From: Candidatus Aminicenantota bacterium
GTDB taxonomy: Bacteria > Acidobacteriota > Aminicenantia > Aminicenantales > Aminicenantaceae
Length of the DNA stretch: 11,477 bases
NCBI GenBank assembly: GCA_030670375.1
Contig: DAOVBT010000026.1
Span: forward strand, 1 to 11,477
Reading direction: 5' to 3'
The translations under genes were made by a program, and so were the position numbers. The stretch's first letter is position 1. The number at the start of each line of letters is the position of its first letter. The notes below the pieces were generated by a model that ran no database searches, was not told the DNA's origin, and saw only the letters and a list, made by a program, of their open reading frames with translations. This document shows, in pieces, positions 1-8,301 of the stretch.

Positions 1-1
1 T

Positions 2-1252
2 CTCGGCAAACCCAGCCCGACGTCTCGCTTGAAACCCAGGTGGTACCCGAACGAATCGAACACGCTTTTTACCGTCGGATACAAAATGGACAATTTCTGG
101 TTTTTAGACAACTTGAACGCCAGTGTCTACACACTCCGATCAATCCTGGAGACCCAGGGAGATAATCTGAGGGAAGAATCTCTAACTCTGAAAAAGAGAA
201 ACCTGGCTAAGGTGGAAGGCACAAATTTCGGCTTTAAGGCGCGTGGTGGAAAGGCCCTGGGAGATATGCACACGTTAAGCTTTGGGGTCGATTTTTTCGG
301 CCGTGCAGACATAAACGACAAAAACACCGAATGGTTATATGATGAGAGCGGCCATCTCACAAGCCAGACCGAGGAGACATCCCTCAAGAATGCCAAGAGG
401 AGCAATTTCGGATTTTATGTCGACGACAAAATTCAGTTTTCCGATTTTTTGACTTTGCACGTCGGAGCTCGTTTCGACATCGTTCGGACGAGTAATCTGG
501 ACCTTTACGGAAGTCGTTTGTCGAGAAATGATGAATTTTTTTCCGTTTACCTAGGCTCTATGTTCCAAATCACTCCCACTCTGTCTTTTCTGGGCAATAT
601 CGGGCAGTCCTTCCGGTTCCCGTCCGTCAGCGAGCTTTTTTACACCGGTTTAACCGGCCGAGGAACCGTTTTCGGCAATCCGGACCTGACGCCAGAAAAG
701 AGCTTGAACTTGGATATCGGATTCCGGTACCTTCATGAAAAATTCTTCGCTTCGCTTTACGGCTTCAGCAACTCTATAGGTGACATGATCCAGAAATTTG
801 GCGGAATCGAGGAAGAAGAATACTTTTACCGCAATCTGACCAGCGGCCGTATCTATGGCCTAGAGGGAGAATTTTATTTCCCTTTGATGAAGAACGTGGA
901 ACTTTTCATCAATTTTCATCATATGATGGGGAAAGAAAAAGACACGGATGGGGCGCTCAATTATATTCCTCCCTCGCGGTTGACTTTTTGGGGAAAATAC
1001 TCTCCAGGCAAGTTCTGGATCGAGCCGAGAATAACCCTGTCATCGGCAGTGAAAAATCCAGGTCCTCTGGAGATCGAAACCGATGGCTATGTGCTTTTCG
1101 ATACCATCTTCGGCTTCAAGGTCAATCAGCATTTGAGACTCGTGGCCGTAACGCAGAATATTCTCGACCAGACCTATCGGGCCTCAGCGGATGAAGCAGG
1201 CGTAGATGCCCCGGGCCGGGGTTTTGTCTTCAGAGCTGAGTATTCCTTCTGA
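2..1252 (+). CDS. TonB-dependent outer-membrane receptor, C-terminal part (5' end outside window)
   Basis: Seen: the reading frame is open from the left edge to a TGA stop, giving 416 visible residues, so the N-terminal signal peptide, TonB box and plug domain lie outside the window. The visible part looks like the second half of a 22-stranded barrel: alternating aromatic/hydrophobic strands, the signature RFPSVSELF (bases 614-640), then GNPDLTPEKS followed by a strand, a late NILDQTYR motif, and a terminal phenylalanine of the kind recognised by the BAM machinery. These are typical of BtuB/FepA/CirA-like receptors, which import metal chelates, cobalamin or oligosaccharides using TonB-ExbBD energy. 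The first ATG in frame is at base 86 and the TTG at base 29 lacks a plausible RBS, so neither is taken as a start. Ligand unknown. Its neighbours are extracellular hydrolases, so an organic ligand is possible but not shown. Confidence 0.9.
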   Translation, partial: LGKPSPTSRLKPRWYPNESNTLFTVGYKMDNFWFLDNLNASVYTLRSILETQGDNLREESLTLKKRNLAKVEGTNFGFKARGGKALGDMHTLSFGVDFFGRADINDKNTEWLYDESGHLTSQTEETSLKNAKRSNFGFYVDDKIQFSDFLTLHVGARFDIVRTSNLDLYGSRLSRNDEFFSVYLGSMFQITPTLSFLGNIGQSFRFPSVSELFYTGLTGRGTVFGNPDLTPEKSLNLDIGFRYLHEKFFASLYGFSNSIGDMIQKFGGIEEEEYFYRNLTSGRIYGLEGEFYFPLMKNVELFINFHHMMGKEKDTDGALNYIPPSRLTFWGKYSPGKFWIEPRITLSSAVKNPGPLEIETDGYVLFDTIFGFKVNQHLRLVAVTQNILDQTYRASADEAGVDAPGRGFVFRAEYSF

Positions 1253-1257
1253 GGCCC

Positions 1258-4230
1258 CTATTTCAACATCGGGTCCTGGCGAACGGCAACTTTTCCGTTG
1301 TATGTTTTTCCGTTGACAGAGAGTTTGACGGCATAGGTCCCAGGCTCAGCTTCTGTTGCGCCCATTCCTCGGCCTCTTCCACGGAACCGCATGAAACCTC
1401 CGAACCCGATCGTTTCAAAGGCCTTCCTCTGTATTTCCGCCGCTTCCCTGTATGTGAGACCGGGCTGTTTGAGCTGTTCAAGCGCCTTTTGCACTGTTTT
1501 TTTCGGTTCTTCCTCCACTTCCGGTCGCGAAAGAATCCTGTCCATCATTTGCTGCATCTGCGTGAGGTTCTGCTTCAACTGCGCTTGCGGAGGATCGAAC
1601 CGCATATCCCACATCAGACGGTTCACTCCCGCCTCGGCTTCCTTGATGGAATATTTCGTCTGCAGGTTTCCTGTCGCATCAGAAATTTCGACCTCCACGG
1701 GACCGTCTGGTTTGTCCTTGAGGTAAAAGTTGATCGCCACGCCTGGGGCAGGATTTTCCCCTGCAAAGTAGAGGTTTCCGCGGCTGTATCCTCCTCTTCT
1801 CAAGGTGAGCCACTGGGTCCCCGGACGTCCGTTTTCAAAAAGGTGAGCTTCTGCAGACAGGACTTTGTCCGTGGCCTGTTGAAGAGGGGTGATGTCATCC
1901 AGAATCCATATGCCCCGGCCATGAGTGCCTGCGATCAGGTCGCTGTCCCGGGGGTGGATCACAAGGTCATGGAAGGCTACTGTGGGCATGTTAAGACTCA
2001 TATTTGTCCAAGTGTTGCCTCCATCTAAGGTATAAAACACGGCAAATTCTGTGCCGACAAACAGCAGGTTTTTATTCTTCAAGTCTTCGCGGACGACGTA
2101 AACTGGCCCCCCATCCGGAAGGTTTCCGGCAATATTCGTCCAGCTTTCGCCGTAATCGGTGGTTTTGAACACATAGGGCTTAAACCGATCGCTCCTGTGC
2201 CCGTCAAACGTGAGGTAACATGTGCCCTCGTTAAAACGAGAGGCTTCAACACGGCTCACCCAAATCCCATCTGGAACATCCGGGACATTTTTTCTCATGT
2301 TTGTCCAAGCTCCACCATCATTACGTGATATCTGGACATTTCCGTCATCCGTGCCGACCCAGATGAGGCCGGGTGCTATCGGGGACTCAGAAATGGTCGT
2401 GATAGCGCAGTGGATTTCTGCCCCTGTCTGATCGAGAGTTATGCCGCCTGTTGGTTTGCTGTGTTTATCCGGGTTGTTGGTCGTCAAGTCAGAGCTTATG
2501 ATCTGCCAGTTGTCGCCCTGGTTAACCGATTTGAACAGGTGGTCTCCGCCAAAATAAATCGTATGGGGATTGTGCGGAGAAATCAGGATGGGAGAACTCC
2601 AGTTTTGTCGAAAGGGAGATCTCTGGCGCCCGAACATGCTTGGCCTTGCCTGCTGCTGAGCTTCAGGTTTTCTCTTCGGGGCTGGAGGCGCATGCTCCTT
2701 CCAATTGTAGGTGTTTTGCTGGGATGGCCTGATCCGGAGCGACTCCCTGGTTTCCACATTTACCCTGAAGATATTACCGCCCTGGCTTTCACCGTAGGCA
2801 ATGCGCCAGTCCGTGGGATCATTCTGTGTGTAAAACCCATCCCCTCCTCCGACATTGAACCAGAAATCGGTGAGGATCATCCCCTCTCTGCTCATGCTGG
2901 GGCCGCACCAGGTGCCGTTATCCTGCAATCCGCCGTACACATAATAGGGATTACGCATATCCGCGCTTACGGCATAAAATTGAGCCACACAGAGGTTGTC
3001 GAACAGGATCCATGTTTTGCCGTGGTCATGGGTGAGGGATGCACCCCCATCCTGGCCGACATAAAAGCGGTTCTTGTTGGTCGGGTCGAGCCACATGGTG
3101 TGGAAGTCGGGGTGAAGTCCTTGAATGGTTTTAAAGGTTTTGCCTCCGTCTTCCGAATACTGCATGCTGGTCGCCAAATAATAGACCAGCTTGTCATCGA
3201 AGGGATTGATGTAGATATGGCTGTAGTAAAATGGACGAACGTTTATCCGGTTTTGATACATCCAGGTTTCCCCGCCGTCTTCGGACCGGTAGATACCGGT
3301 GCCGAGTTTGGACATGTCATCATATTCGGGATTGGGTTTCTGCGTTTGACCTTCCCGTATCGAGCGCTGGGGTTGGTAGCTGTGTTCCACAACGGCCATC
3401 AAGACATCTGGATTGCTGCTCGAAATCGCCAGTCCGATTCTCCCCAAATCTCCCTCTGGAATCCCTTCAGTTAACTTGGTCCAGGTTTTTCCTTCATCTG
3501 TGGTTTTATAAATGCCGCTGTTCGGTCCTCCCGAATCGAATCTCCAGGGTTGACGCAACCGCTGCCAGAACCCGACGTAGAGACTGTCCGGATTTTCGGG
3601 GTGCATGACAAGGTCGATGGCCCCGGTTTTTCCGTCGTCCGGCAGCCCATTAGTCAGCTTCAGCCAGGTCTTCCCTCCATCTTCTGTCTTGAACAGACCA
3701 CGGTCTCCCGAGTAGCCCCAGGTGTGCCCGGTCGCTGCGGCATAAACGATATCAGGGCTGGTGGGATGCGTGAGGACGCGGGCGATCGTATGCGTGGTTT
3801 TCAAACCCATATGGGTGAAAGTATTCCCGCCATCGATGGATTTATAGATGCCGTCACCCCAGGCAATGCTGTTACGGCAGCATTCCTCTCCTGTGCCGAT
3901 CCAAATGATATTAGGGTCTTTCTGGAAAAAGGCCACATCGCCTATGGATGACGATCCGTATTTGTCAAAAATCGGCTCCCATGTCGTTCCCGCATTTACG
4001 GATTTCCAAACACCCCCGGAAGCGCTCGCCACGAGCACCTGCGTGAAATCGCCCTCCAGGGCTTCAAAATCCGAGATCCGGCCGATCATGTTGGCCGGTC
4101 CGACATTGCGCCATTTGAAATCCTTGATCAAGCTTTCCTCGGTCGCCTGGGAAAAGATCGCATTTGTCAGGCCAACAACAAGGCAGAGAAGAAAAATTGC
4201 CCGTAAAGTTTTTCTAAGATACAAAGCCAT
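1258..4230 (-). CDS. Secreted Asp-box (VPS10/sortilin-like, BNR repeat) beta-propeller protein
   Basis: Seen: 990 residues with a Sec-type signal peptide (basic LRKTLR, then a hydrophobic stretch to about residue 25, probable cleavage near 25-29). Eleven Asp-box motifs of the S-x-D-x-G-x-T-W kind occur near residues 77, 131, 181, 242, 315, 358, 399, 567, 634, 689 and 733, which suggests one or two beta-propellers. A proline/glutamine/basic linker (about 514-540) splits them. Residues about 790-885 and 961-985 look like a FlgD/Ig-like sandwich, interrupted by a helical and Arg-Gly-rich insert (about 886-960). Family knowledge: such proteins are annotated as glycosyl hydrolase, exo-sialidase-like or WD40/YVTN/BNR-like, but no enzyme activity is established for this type and I see no sialidase FRIP arginine motif. 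The start is supported by AGGAGG six bases upstream of the ATG. It faces the TonB receptor gene and lies 125 bases downstream of the phosphatase gene. Confidence 0.88.
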   Translation of the reverse strand: MALYLRKTLRAIFLLCLVVGLTNAIFSQATEESLIKDFKWRNVGPANMIGRISDFEALEGDFTQVLVASASGGVWKSVNAGTTWEPIFDKYGSSSIGDVAFFQKDPNIIWIGTGEECCRNSIAWGDGIYKSIDGGNTFTHMGLKTTHTIARVLTHPTSPDIVYAAATGHTWGYSGDRGLFKTEDGGKTWLKLTNGLPDDGKTGAIDLVMHPENPDSLYVGFWQRLRQPWRFDSGGPNSGIYKTTDEGKTWTKLTEGIPEGDLGRIGLAISSSNPDVLMAVVEHSYQPQRSIREGQTQKPNPEYDDMSKLGTGIYRSEDGGETWMYQNRINVRPFYYSHIYINPFDDKLVYYLATSMQYSEDGGKTFKTIQGLHPDFHTMWLDPTNKNRFYVGQDGGASLTHDHGKTWILFDNLCVAQFYAVSADMRNPYYVYGGLQDNGTWCGPSMSREGMILTDFWFNVGGGDGFYTQNDPTDWRIAYGESQGGNIFRVNVETRESLRIRPSQQNTYNWKEHAPPAPKRKPEAQQQARPSMFGRQRSPFRQNWSSPILISPHNPHTIYFGGDHLFKSVNQGDNWQIISSDLTTNNPDKHSKPTGGITLDQTGAEIHCAITTISESPIAPGLIWVGTDDGNVQISRNDGGAWTNMRKNVPDVPDGIWVSRVEASRFNEGTCYLTFDGHRSDRFKPYVFKTTDYGESWTNIAGNLPDGGPVYVVREDLKNKNLLFVGTEFAVFYTLDGGNTWTNMSLNMPTVAFHDLVIHPRDSDLIAGTHGRGIWILDDITPLQQATDKVLSAEAHLFENGRPGTQWLTLRRGGYSRGNLYFAGENPAPGVAINFYLKDKPDGPVEVEISDATGNLQTKYSIKEAEAGVNRLMWDMRFDPPQAQLKQNLTQMQQMMDRILSRPEVEEEPKKTVQKALEQLKQPGLTYREAAEIQRKAFETIGFGGFMRFRGRGRGMGATEAEPGTYAVKLSVNGKTYNGKVAVRQDPMLK

Positions 4231-4329
4231 AGCTTGCCTCCTGCGGTTGGATTGATTATGTTTTCAAACTTCGATGGAACATCTCAAATATTGAACATGG
4301 AATAAAAAATGCCTGCATTAAAACCAGAC

Positions 4330-4335
4330 ATTATA
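4330..4335 (-). promoter_or_regulatory. Candidate -10 box upstream of the Asp-box protein gene
   Basis: On the minus strand the hexamer is an exact TATAAT, about 95 bases upstream of the ATG, in an A/T-rich stretch. No good TTGACA-like -35 box is found at 16-18 bases, so this is only a candidate. Alternatively the gene is read through from the phosphatase gene, since I see no convincing terminator between them. Confidence 0.3.
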
Positions 4336-4355
4336 TAAAAAAGTTGTAATGGACA

Positions 4356-7028
4356 CTACTGAAAAATTACCTCCAGCGGGCTAATTTCCTTTGAAGGGTT
4401 TGCCTGGATATCCCGAAATTCTTGCCATGTGTTGCTGTCCGGTTCACCAACCCTAAAGGTGTATAAACCGGGAGCGAAAACCTTGGGCTGAAAAAACTGG
4501 CCATTCATCCGCAGCGCATACACCATCTCTCCTGTCTGCTGCCGATAGATTTGGATCACGGGATTGACTTGGCCGGTGACTCGGATCTCGGGCAGCCAGG
4601 CCCGGGCTTTTTTCCCGTAGTTATCCAATTGGTTGATACGGATGGGCCATCCAGGAAAAGGATTGTCTTTTGCCGGATCAATCCAATAAGGCCAGTTAGC
4701 CAACTCGATATCACGGCTGTTTTTGAAAAACGTGATGACACTGTAACCTGTGGCCAACTCATGGTGCCTTACGGGATGGATGGTGGTTTTTTGAGGATTG
4801 GCGATGGCGTATACCGTGACCTTGTTCCCAAAGCCATCCTCAAAATCGCCAGTGTACTTCGGACTACCGGCTTTCCGGTTTTTCCCGGGAAGCGACGGCC
4901 ACCAGCGCCGCGGGAAAAGGTTCCCGGTTGCAGGCGATGCGATGACATAGCATGAATCCCGCCAGTCCTCCACCCCGTATTGGCTGGTGTTGGCCAGGTG
5001 CTGGTCTCCCACGATATGGGTGGCAAAAGCCTTCCGGAATCTTTGGATGGCCTTGTCCCGTCCAACCTGAGGCCATCCGTTGGAATCAAAATCGGCGACC
5101 AATTTATCCCCCTCCACATAAGTCCCTGCATCGGGTATCTCCAATCCGGGCACGACCCCATCGCTTTTGGCTGACTCCGGAAGGGTGGCCACATTGGAAA
5201 ATAAAGTCTGGGACACGGCCGCCTTCATCCAGGTTTGATGGGACCAATCTCCTGCCCAATTATCCAGAAATTTCAGTTGGCGTTCGCCGAGGAGCACTGC
5301 ATCCTCGATCCGTGATTTTCGTTTCACATCCCACGCAGGATTCTGGACCCATCCGTTAACAATATCCGCTTCGGGGAGCATATTTCTCGGGGCAGATTTG
5401 AACTTTCGATCCTCGAGAATGGCGATGCTCAAACCGCCAACATTGCATTCGGTAAAATACACGCCGATTCCCTGTTCGACCGGCTGCGGATCATACGGAT
5501 CGGGCAGATGGCTTGTTTGGGTGGTCTGGACCATATTCACGAATTCCGGAGACATCCTGTAGCCTCCGGCATCTTGGGCTTCGACCCCTGTTAATCCCGA
5601 AGGTGTGGCTTTTCCTCCGGCTCCCCAAATATTACCATGATACACGTCATGATCATCGGGGATGGCAATGGTAGGCACCCGAGTGGAGAGATCTTTGTTG
5701 GTGATACACCAGAGATACCATTTATACAGGTAGTCAAGAAAGGCATGCTCCCGGTCAGCTCGTGTCGGGGAAGCACCCTCATACACCTGGTCACCCGCAA
5801 AAAACATCACATCCGGTTCGTGTTTTTTCAAGCGTTCCACCAGATCGGCGTGGGGATACAGAACTCCCCAGTCCCAAGGATACCACTCCCCATCCACACC
5901 ACTCCAAAAGCCACGCCCTGGCCTGACAACCTGCTTCACACCGCTCATCGAAATCATCACCAGCTTATCCTTATCAACAGGATCTTTTTTGATAATTCCT
6001 TCCAGGACATATTTTTTTTCCTGCTTTCGATTCAAAAAATATTCCACACGAAAAGGCACATCCCTTTCATGGTCCCAGTTCTCGACCCGGAAAGGGACCG
6101 TATAGGAGGGATGAAGGAGTGTGGACGTGACTGCATGTTCCCAGGTATCCGAGCCCTGGATGTACAGATCGACCTGCTGGTTTTCCGACTTGGACAAAGG
6201 CATAAACTGAACGGTCAGCTTCAGAGTCCCACGACTCAAGGTGTACAAGGCTGTGACCATCGGGCCCAAGTGTCGACCCGGAAAGCGCTCCAGTTTAGAC
6301 CCGGAAATCTGCCAGTCTTGAAATGCAAAACGGTTGTCCGTTTCCTCGGCATACCCCCCATGGGAAACAAGCGCTATGTTTCCCACAAACCTGTCCGGGG
6401 GCAATCCCTGAATGACCAATCGGGATAGATCATCGTTACTGGAACCATCGACTGCCCTAAAAATCAGGTTGCAGCCATTTTTTCCGGGCTTTAATCTCAA
6501 TTCCAGCCGGATTTCTTTCCAATCTACAGGATCCTTTTCCTGATATACCAGATACTCATCCTCTTGCTCATAATCCCGGATAAACAGTCGTCCATATCCA
6601 TCACACCCTACAAACAACCCGGCCTGTTTTCCGTAAGAATGATGGATGAGCGAAGCCGACCGGTAATCCAGATCCTTTCCTGCACCCAATAAAAATCCTG
6701 CTGCTTCGTCCGAATCTCTCTCGCCGGCGAGTTTTCGCACCAAAACAGAACTTTTTAGATTTCCATCAGATTCTTTAAGCCTCATTGTTGTCAGATGAAG
6801 GGTTCGCATCGGAAGAGAACTCAAACATTCCAACTGTCCGTTTGCAACCTGCCAATCCTGTAGGCGGTTGGCCCACAATTCCGGGCCGGTCCAGGATCCA
6901 TCGGGTGAAAATTCCCATTGGCTGTGGTATTTCGGGCCCTTAGAGACGGCACAAAAGGATAGCAACAGCACAAAACTCACGAGGCAGAAACAGATGAATC
7001 CGCATTTCCCATTAAAAAATTTAGACAT
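4356..7028 (-). CDS. PhoD-like metallophosphatase with N-terminal concanavalin-like region, exported
   Basis: Seen: 890 residues. Residues 10-28 form a hydrophobic Sec-type signal. Cys26 is preceded by Phe, so it is not a good lipobox. About 35-245 looks like a concanavalin/LamG or 3-keto-disaccharide-hydrolase-like beta-sandwich (WQVANGQLE start, FQDWQISG end). About 250-350 is a second beta-rich stretch as found before PhoD domains. The catalytic domain (about 355-770) has the metallophosphatase motifs AGDQVYEG (411-418), IPDDHDVYHGN (456-466), EDRKFK (539-544) and VGDQHLANTSQYG (673-685). A small beta domain follows (about 810-862). PhoD-family enzymes are metal-dependent phosphomono- or phosphodiesterases. 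The protein is longer than typical PhoD (roughly 500-580 residues), and unlike Bacillus PhoD it has no twin-arginine signal. GGGAG lies about eight bases before the ATG. The gene diverges from the maturase gene. Substrate not deducible. Confidence 0.88.
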   Translation of the reverse strand: MSKFFNGKCGFICFCLVSFVLLLSFCAVSKGPKYHSQWEFSPDGSWTGPELWANRLQDWQVANGQLECLSSLPMRTLHLTTMRLKESDGNLKSSVLVRKLAGERDSDEAAGFLLGAGKDLDYRSASLIHHSYGKQAGLFVGCDGYGRLFIRDYEQEDEYLVYQEKDPVDWKEIRLELRLKPGKNGCNLIFRAVDGSSNDDLSRLVIQGLPPDRFVGNIALVSHGGYAEETDNRFAFQDWQISGSKLERFPGRHLGPMVTALYTLSRGTLKLTVQFMPLSKSENQQVDLYIQGSDTWEHAVTSTLLHPSYTVPFRVENWDHERDVPFRVEYFLNRKQEKKYVLEGIIKKDPVDKDKLVMISMSGVKQVVRPGRGFWSGVDGEWYPWDWGVLYPHADLVERLKKHEPDVMFFAGDQVYEGASPTRADREHAFLDYLYKWYLWCITNKDLSTRVPTIAIPDDHDVYHGNIWGAGGKATPSGLTGVEAQDAGGYRMSPEFVNMVQTTQTSHLPDPYDPQPVEQGIGVYFTECNVGGLSIAILEDRKFKSAPRNMLPEADIVNGWVQNPAWDVKRKSRIEDAVLLGERQLKFLDNWAGDWSHQTWMKAAVSQTLFSNVATLPESAKSDGVVPGLEIPDAGTYVEGDKLVADFDSNGWPQVGRDKAIQRFRKAFATHIVGDQHLANTSQYGVEDWRDSCYVIASPATGNLFPRRWWPSLPGKNRKAGSPKYTGDFEDGFGNKVTVYAIANPQKTTIHPVRHHELATGYSVITFFKNSRDIELANWPYWIDPAKDNPFPGWPIRINQLDNYGKKARAWLPEIRVTGQVNPVIQIYRQQTGEMVYALRMNGQFFQPKVFAPGLYTFRVGEPDSNTWQEFRDIQANPSKEISPLEVIFQ

Positions 7029-7056
7029 GTCAAGCTCTCCCTGGCAAGATAGCCCG

Positions 7057-7086
7057 AATATATCACAGGCATGTGCACCACCGCAA
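7057..7086 (-). promoter_or_regulatory. Probable sigma70-type promoter of the PhoD-like gene
   Basis: On the minus strand TTGCGG (bases 7086-7081) and TATATT (7062-7057) are separated by 18 bases. A transcript would start near base 7050, giving a leader of about 20 bases that contains the GGGAG ribosome binding site. The -35 box matches the consensus moderately and the -10 box well. Confidence 0.5.
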
Positions 7087-7092
7087 TCTTCC

Positions 7093-7121
7093 TTGACCGG
7101 GATTGTTTAATTTCCTATACT
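7093..7121 (+). promoter_or_regulatory. Strong sigma70-type promoter of the maturase gene
   Basis: TTGACC (7093-7098) and TATACT (7116-7121) are separated by exactly 17 bases, close to the TTGACA/TATAAT consensus. Transcription would start near 7127-7130, about 30 bases before the chosen ATG. Its -35 box is only six bases from the -35 box of the divergent phosphatase promoter. Confidence 0.72.
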
Positions 7122-7145
7122 CTTGCCGACGTTCAATCCGGAGAT

Positions 7146-7151
7146 GGAGGG
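7146..7151 (+). promoter_or_regulatory. Ribosome binding site deciding the maturase start
   Basis: GGAGGG lies seven bases before the ATG at 7159, an ideal position. The earlier in-frame TTG at 7123 would fall upstream of the predicted transcription start, and the in-frame ATG at 7144 has no RBS at the right distance. Confidence 0.8.
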
Positions 7152-7158
7152 CCAAATT

Positions 7159-8301
7159 ATGGTCAAAGCTTCCCACGATTTTCAGGTTTTCGCCAAACCG
7201 ACCGGTTCCATCTGCAACCTGGGCTGCCGCTATTGCTATTATCTAAAAAAAGAACATATCTATCCAAATGATGAGTCCTTTTGCATGCCAGACATCATTC
7301 TGGAGGAGTACATCGTCCAACACATCGAAGCATCCGCAGAACCGGTGATCCGCTTTTCCTGGCATGGTGGAGAACCGACCGTTTTGGGACTGGACTATTT
7401 TCGCAAGATCGTAGCGATACAGCGAAAATATCAACCCTCTGGCCAACGCATTGTGAACGGGATGCAGACAAACGGAACCCTCTTGGATGAGGGTTGGTGC
7501 CGGTTTTTGGCTGATGAAGGTTTTTTTGTGGGTCTAAGCCTGGATGGTCCACAGGAGACGCATGACCGTCACCGCTTGACAAAAGGAGGACAACCGACAT
7601 TCGATCAAACCATACGAGGATACGGACTCTTGCGTCAACACCAAGTCTCTACCGATATCCTGTGTGTGGTGAATGCTCATAATGTTCGGTTTCCTACAGG
7701 GGTATATCGGTTTTTCAAGCAGATCGGAGCCAAATACGTGAGTTTTTTGCCGATGGTCGAACCGCAACAAGGAGCAAATGGAGGAATCAGCCCTCTCACC
7801 GTTCCGGCTGATGCTTGGGGCGATTTTCTCTGCATCATCTTCGATGAGTGGGTAAGTCAAGACATCGGGCAAATTAAAATACAAATTTTCGAGGAGGCTT
7901 CCAGAACAGCCTTTGGGCAGGAGCATTCTTTATGCATCTTTCGGCCGATTTGTGGAGACATTCCCGTCGTTGAACATAACGGAGACTTTTATTCGTGCGA
8001 TCATTTTGTGGATGCCGAACATTGTCTCGGAAATATCATCGAAACTCCGTTTGTCGAACTTCTCGAGAGTCCGGCCCAGCGATCATTCGGGAAAGCCAAG
8101 TTAGATTCTCTGCCCCGCTATTGCCGGGAATGTGAAGTTAAGGCTATGTGTAATGGAGAATGTCCCAAGAATCGCTTCATCCGGACACCCGATGGCGAAG
8201 AAGCATTGAATTACCTATGCTCAGGATACAAACGCTTCTTTTCCCACTGTAAGCCTTTCGTCAATGAGGTAGCTGCCGAATGGCGCCGTCAAAGCCATTA
8301 G
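7159..8301 (+). CDS. Anaerobic sulfatase-maturating enzyme (radical SAM/SPASM, formylglycine-generating)
   Basis: Role: oxidises a cysteine (or serine) in the sulfatase C/S-x-P-x-R motif to C-alpha-formylglycine without oxygen, in the cytosol. Seen: 380 residues from the ATG with a good RBS, close to the usual length (about 370-400). The radical SAM motif is C19-x3-C23-x2-C26 inside CNLGCRYCYY, preceded by the family-typical FAKPTGSIC. HGGEP (69-73) is the usual GGE SAM-binding motif. The SPASM part has eight cysteines, C259, C265, C280, C322, C325, C331, C335 and C354, with the spacing known for the Clostridium perfringens enzyme, enough for two auxiliary [4Fe-4S] clusters. Asp281 directly after C280 matches the position of that enzyme's proposed catalytic Asp277. 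The gene has its own promoter and lies tail to tail with the hydrolase-sulfatase pair on -. That sulfatase is the obvious client, although the enzyme may serve others elsewhere. Other radical SAM/SPASM maturases are possible but fit less well. Confidence 0.93.
   Translation: MVKASHDFQVFAKPTGSICNLGCRYCYYLKKEHIYPNDESFCMPDIILEEYIVQHIEASAEPVIRFSWHGGEPTVLGLDYFRKIVAIQRKYQPSGQRIVNGMQTNGTLLDEGWCRFLADEGFFVGLSLDGPQETHDRHRLTKGGQPTFDQTIRGYGLLRQHQVSTDILCVVNAHNVRFPTGVYRFFKQIGAKYVSFLPMVEPQQGANGGISPLTVPADAWGDFLCIIFDEWVSQDIGQIKIQIFEEASRTAFGQEHSLCIFRPICGDIPVVEHNGDFYSCDHFVDAEHCLGNIIETPFVELLESPAQRSFGKAKLDSLPRYCRECEVKAMCNGECPKNRFIRTPDGEEALNYLCSGYKRFFSHCKPFVNEVAAEWRRQSH

Noticed and set aside
29..31. TTG start for a 407-residue TonB receptor-like protein
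   Set aside because: The frame continues open to the left edge, and a receptor of this type needs a plug domain and signal peptide upstream. The gene is cut by the window, not short.
2410..3474. A 354-codon open frame on the + strand
   Set aside because: It lies entirely antisense to the Asp-box gene, whose repeated motifs and signal peptide prove the coding strand. The antisense translation shows no domain, signal or RBS.
4301..4325. Possible intrinsic terminator after the PhoD-like gene (AATG-CAGG-CATT followed by T-rich sequence on -)
   Set aside because: The stem is only four base pairs and A/T-rich, too weak to call a terminator despite the following T-run.
5637..6428. A 263-codon open frame on the + strand
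   Set aside because: It is antisense to the PhoD-like gene, including its catalytic motifs, and has low-complexity His/Arg-rich composition typical of shadow frames.
6945..6960. Lipoprotein signal at Cys26 of the PhoD-like protein
   Set aside because: The residue before the cysteine is Phe, whereas a lipobox needs Gly, Ala or Ser there. A normal Sec signal is the safer reading.
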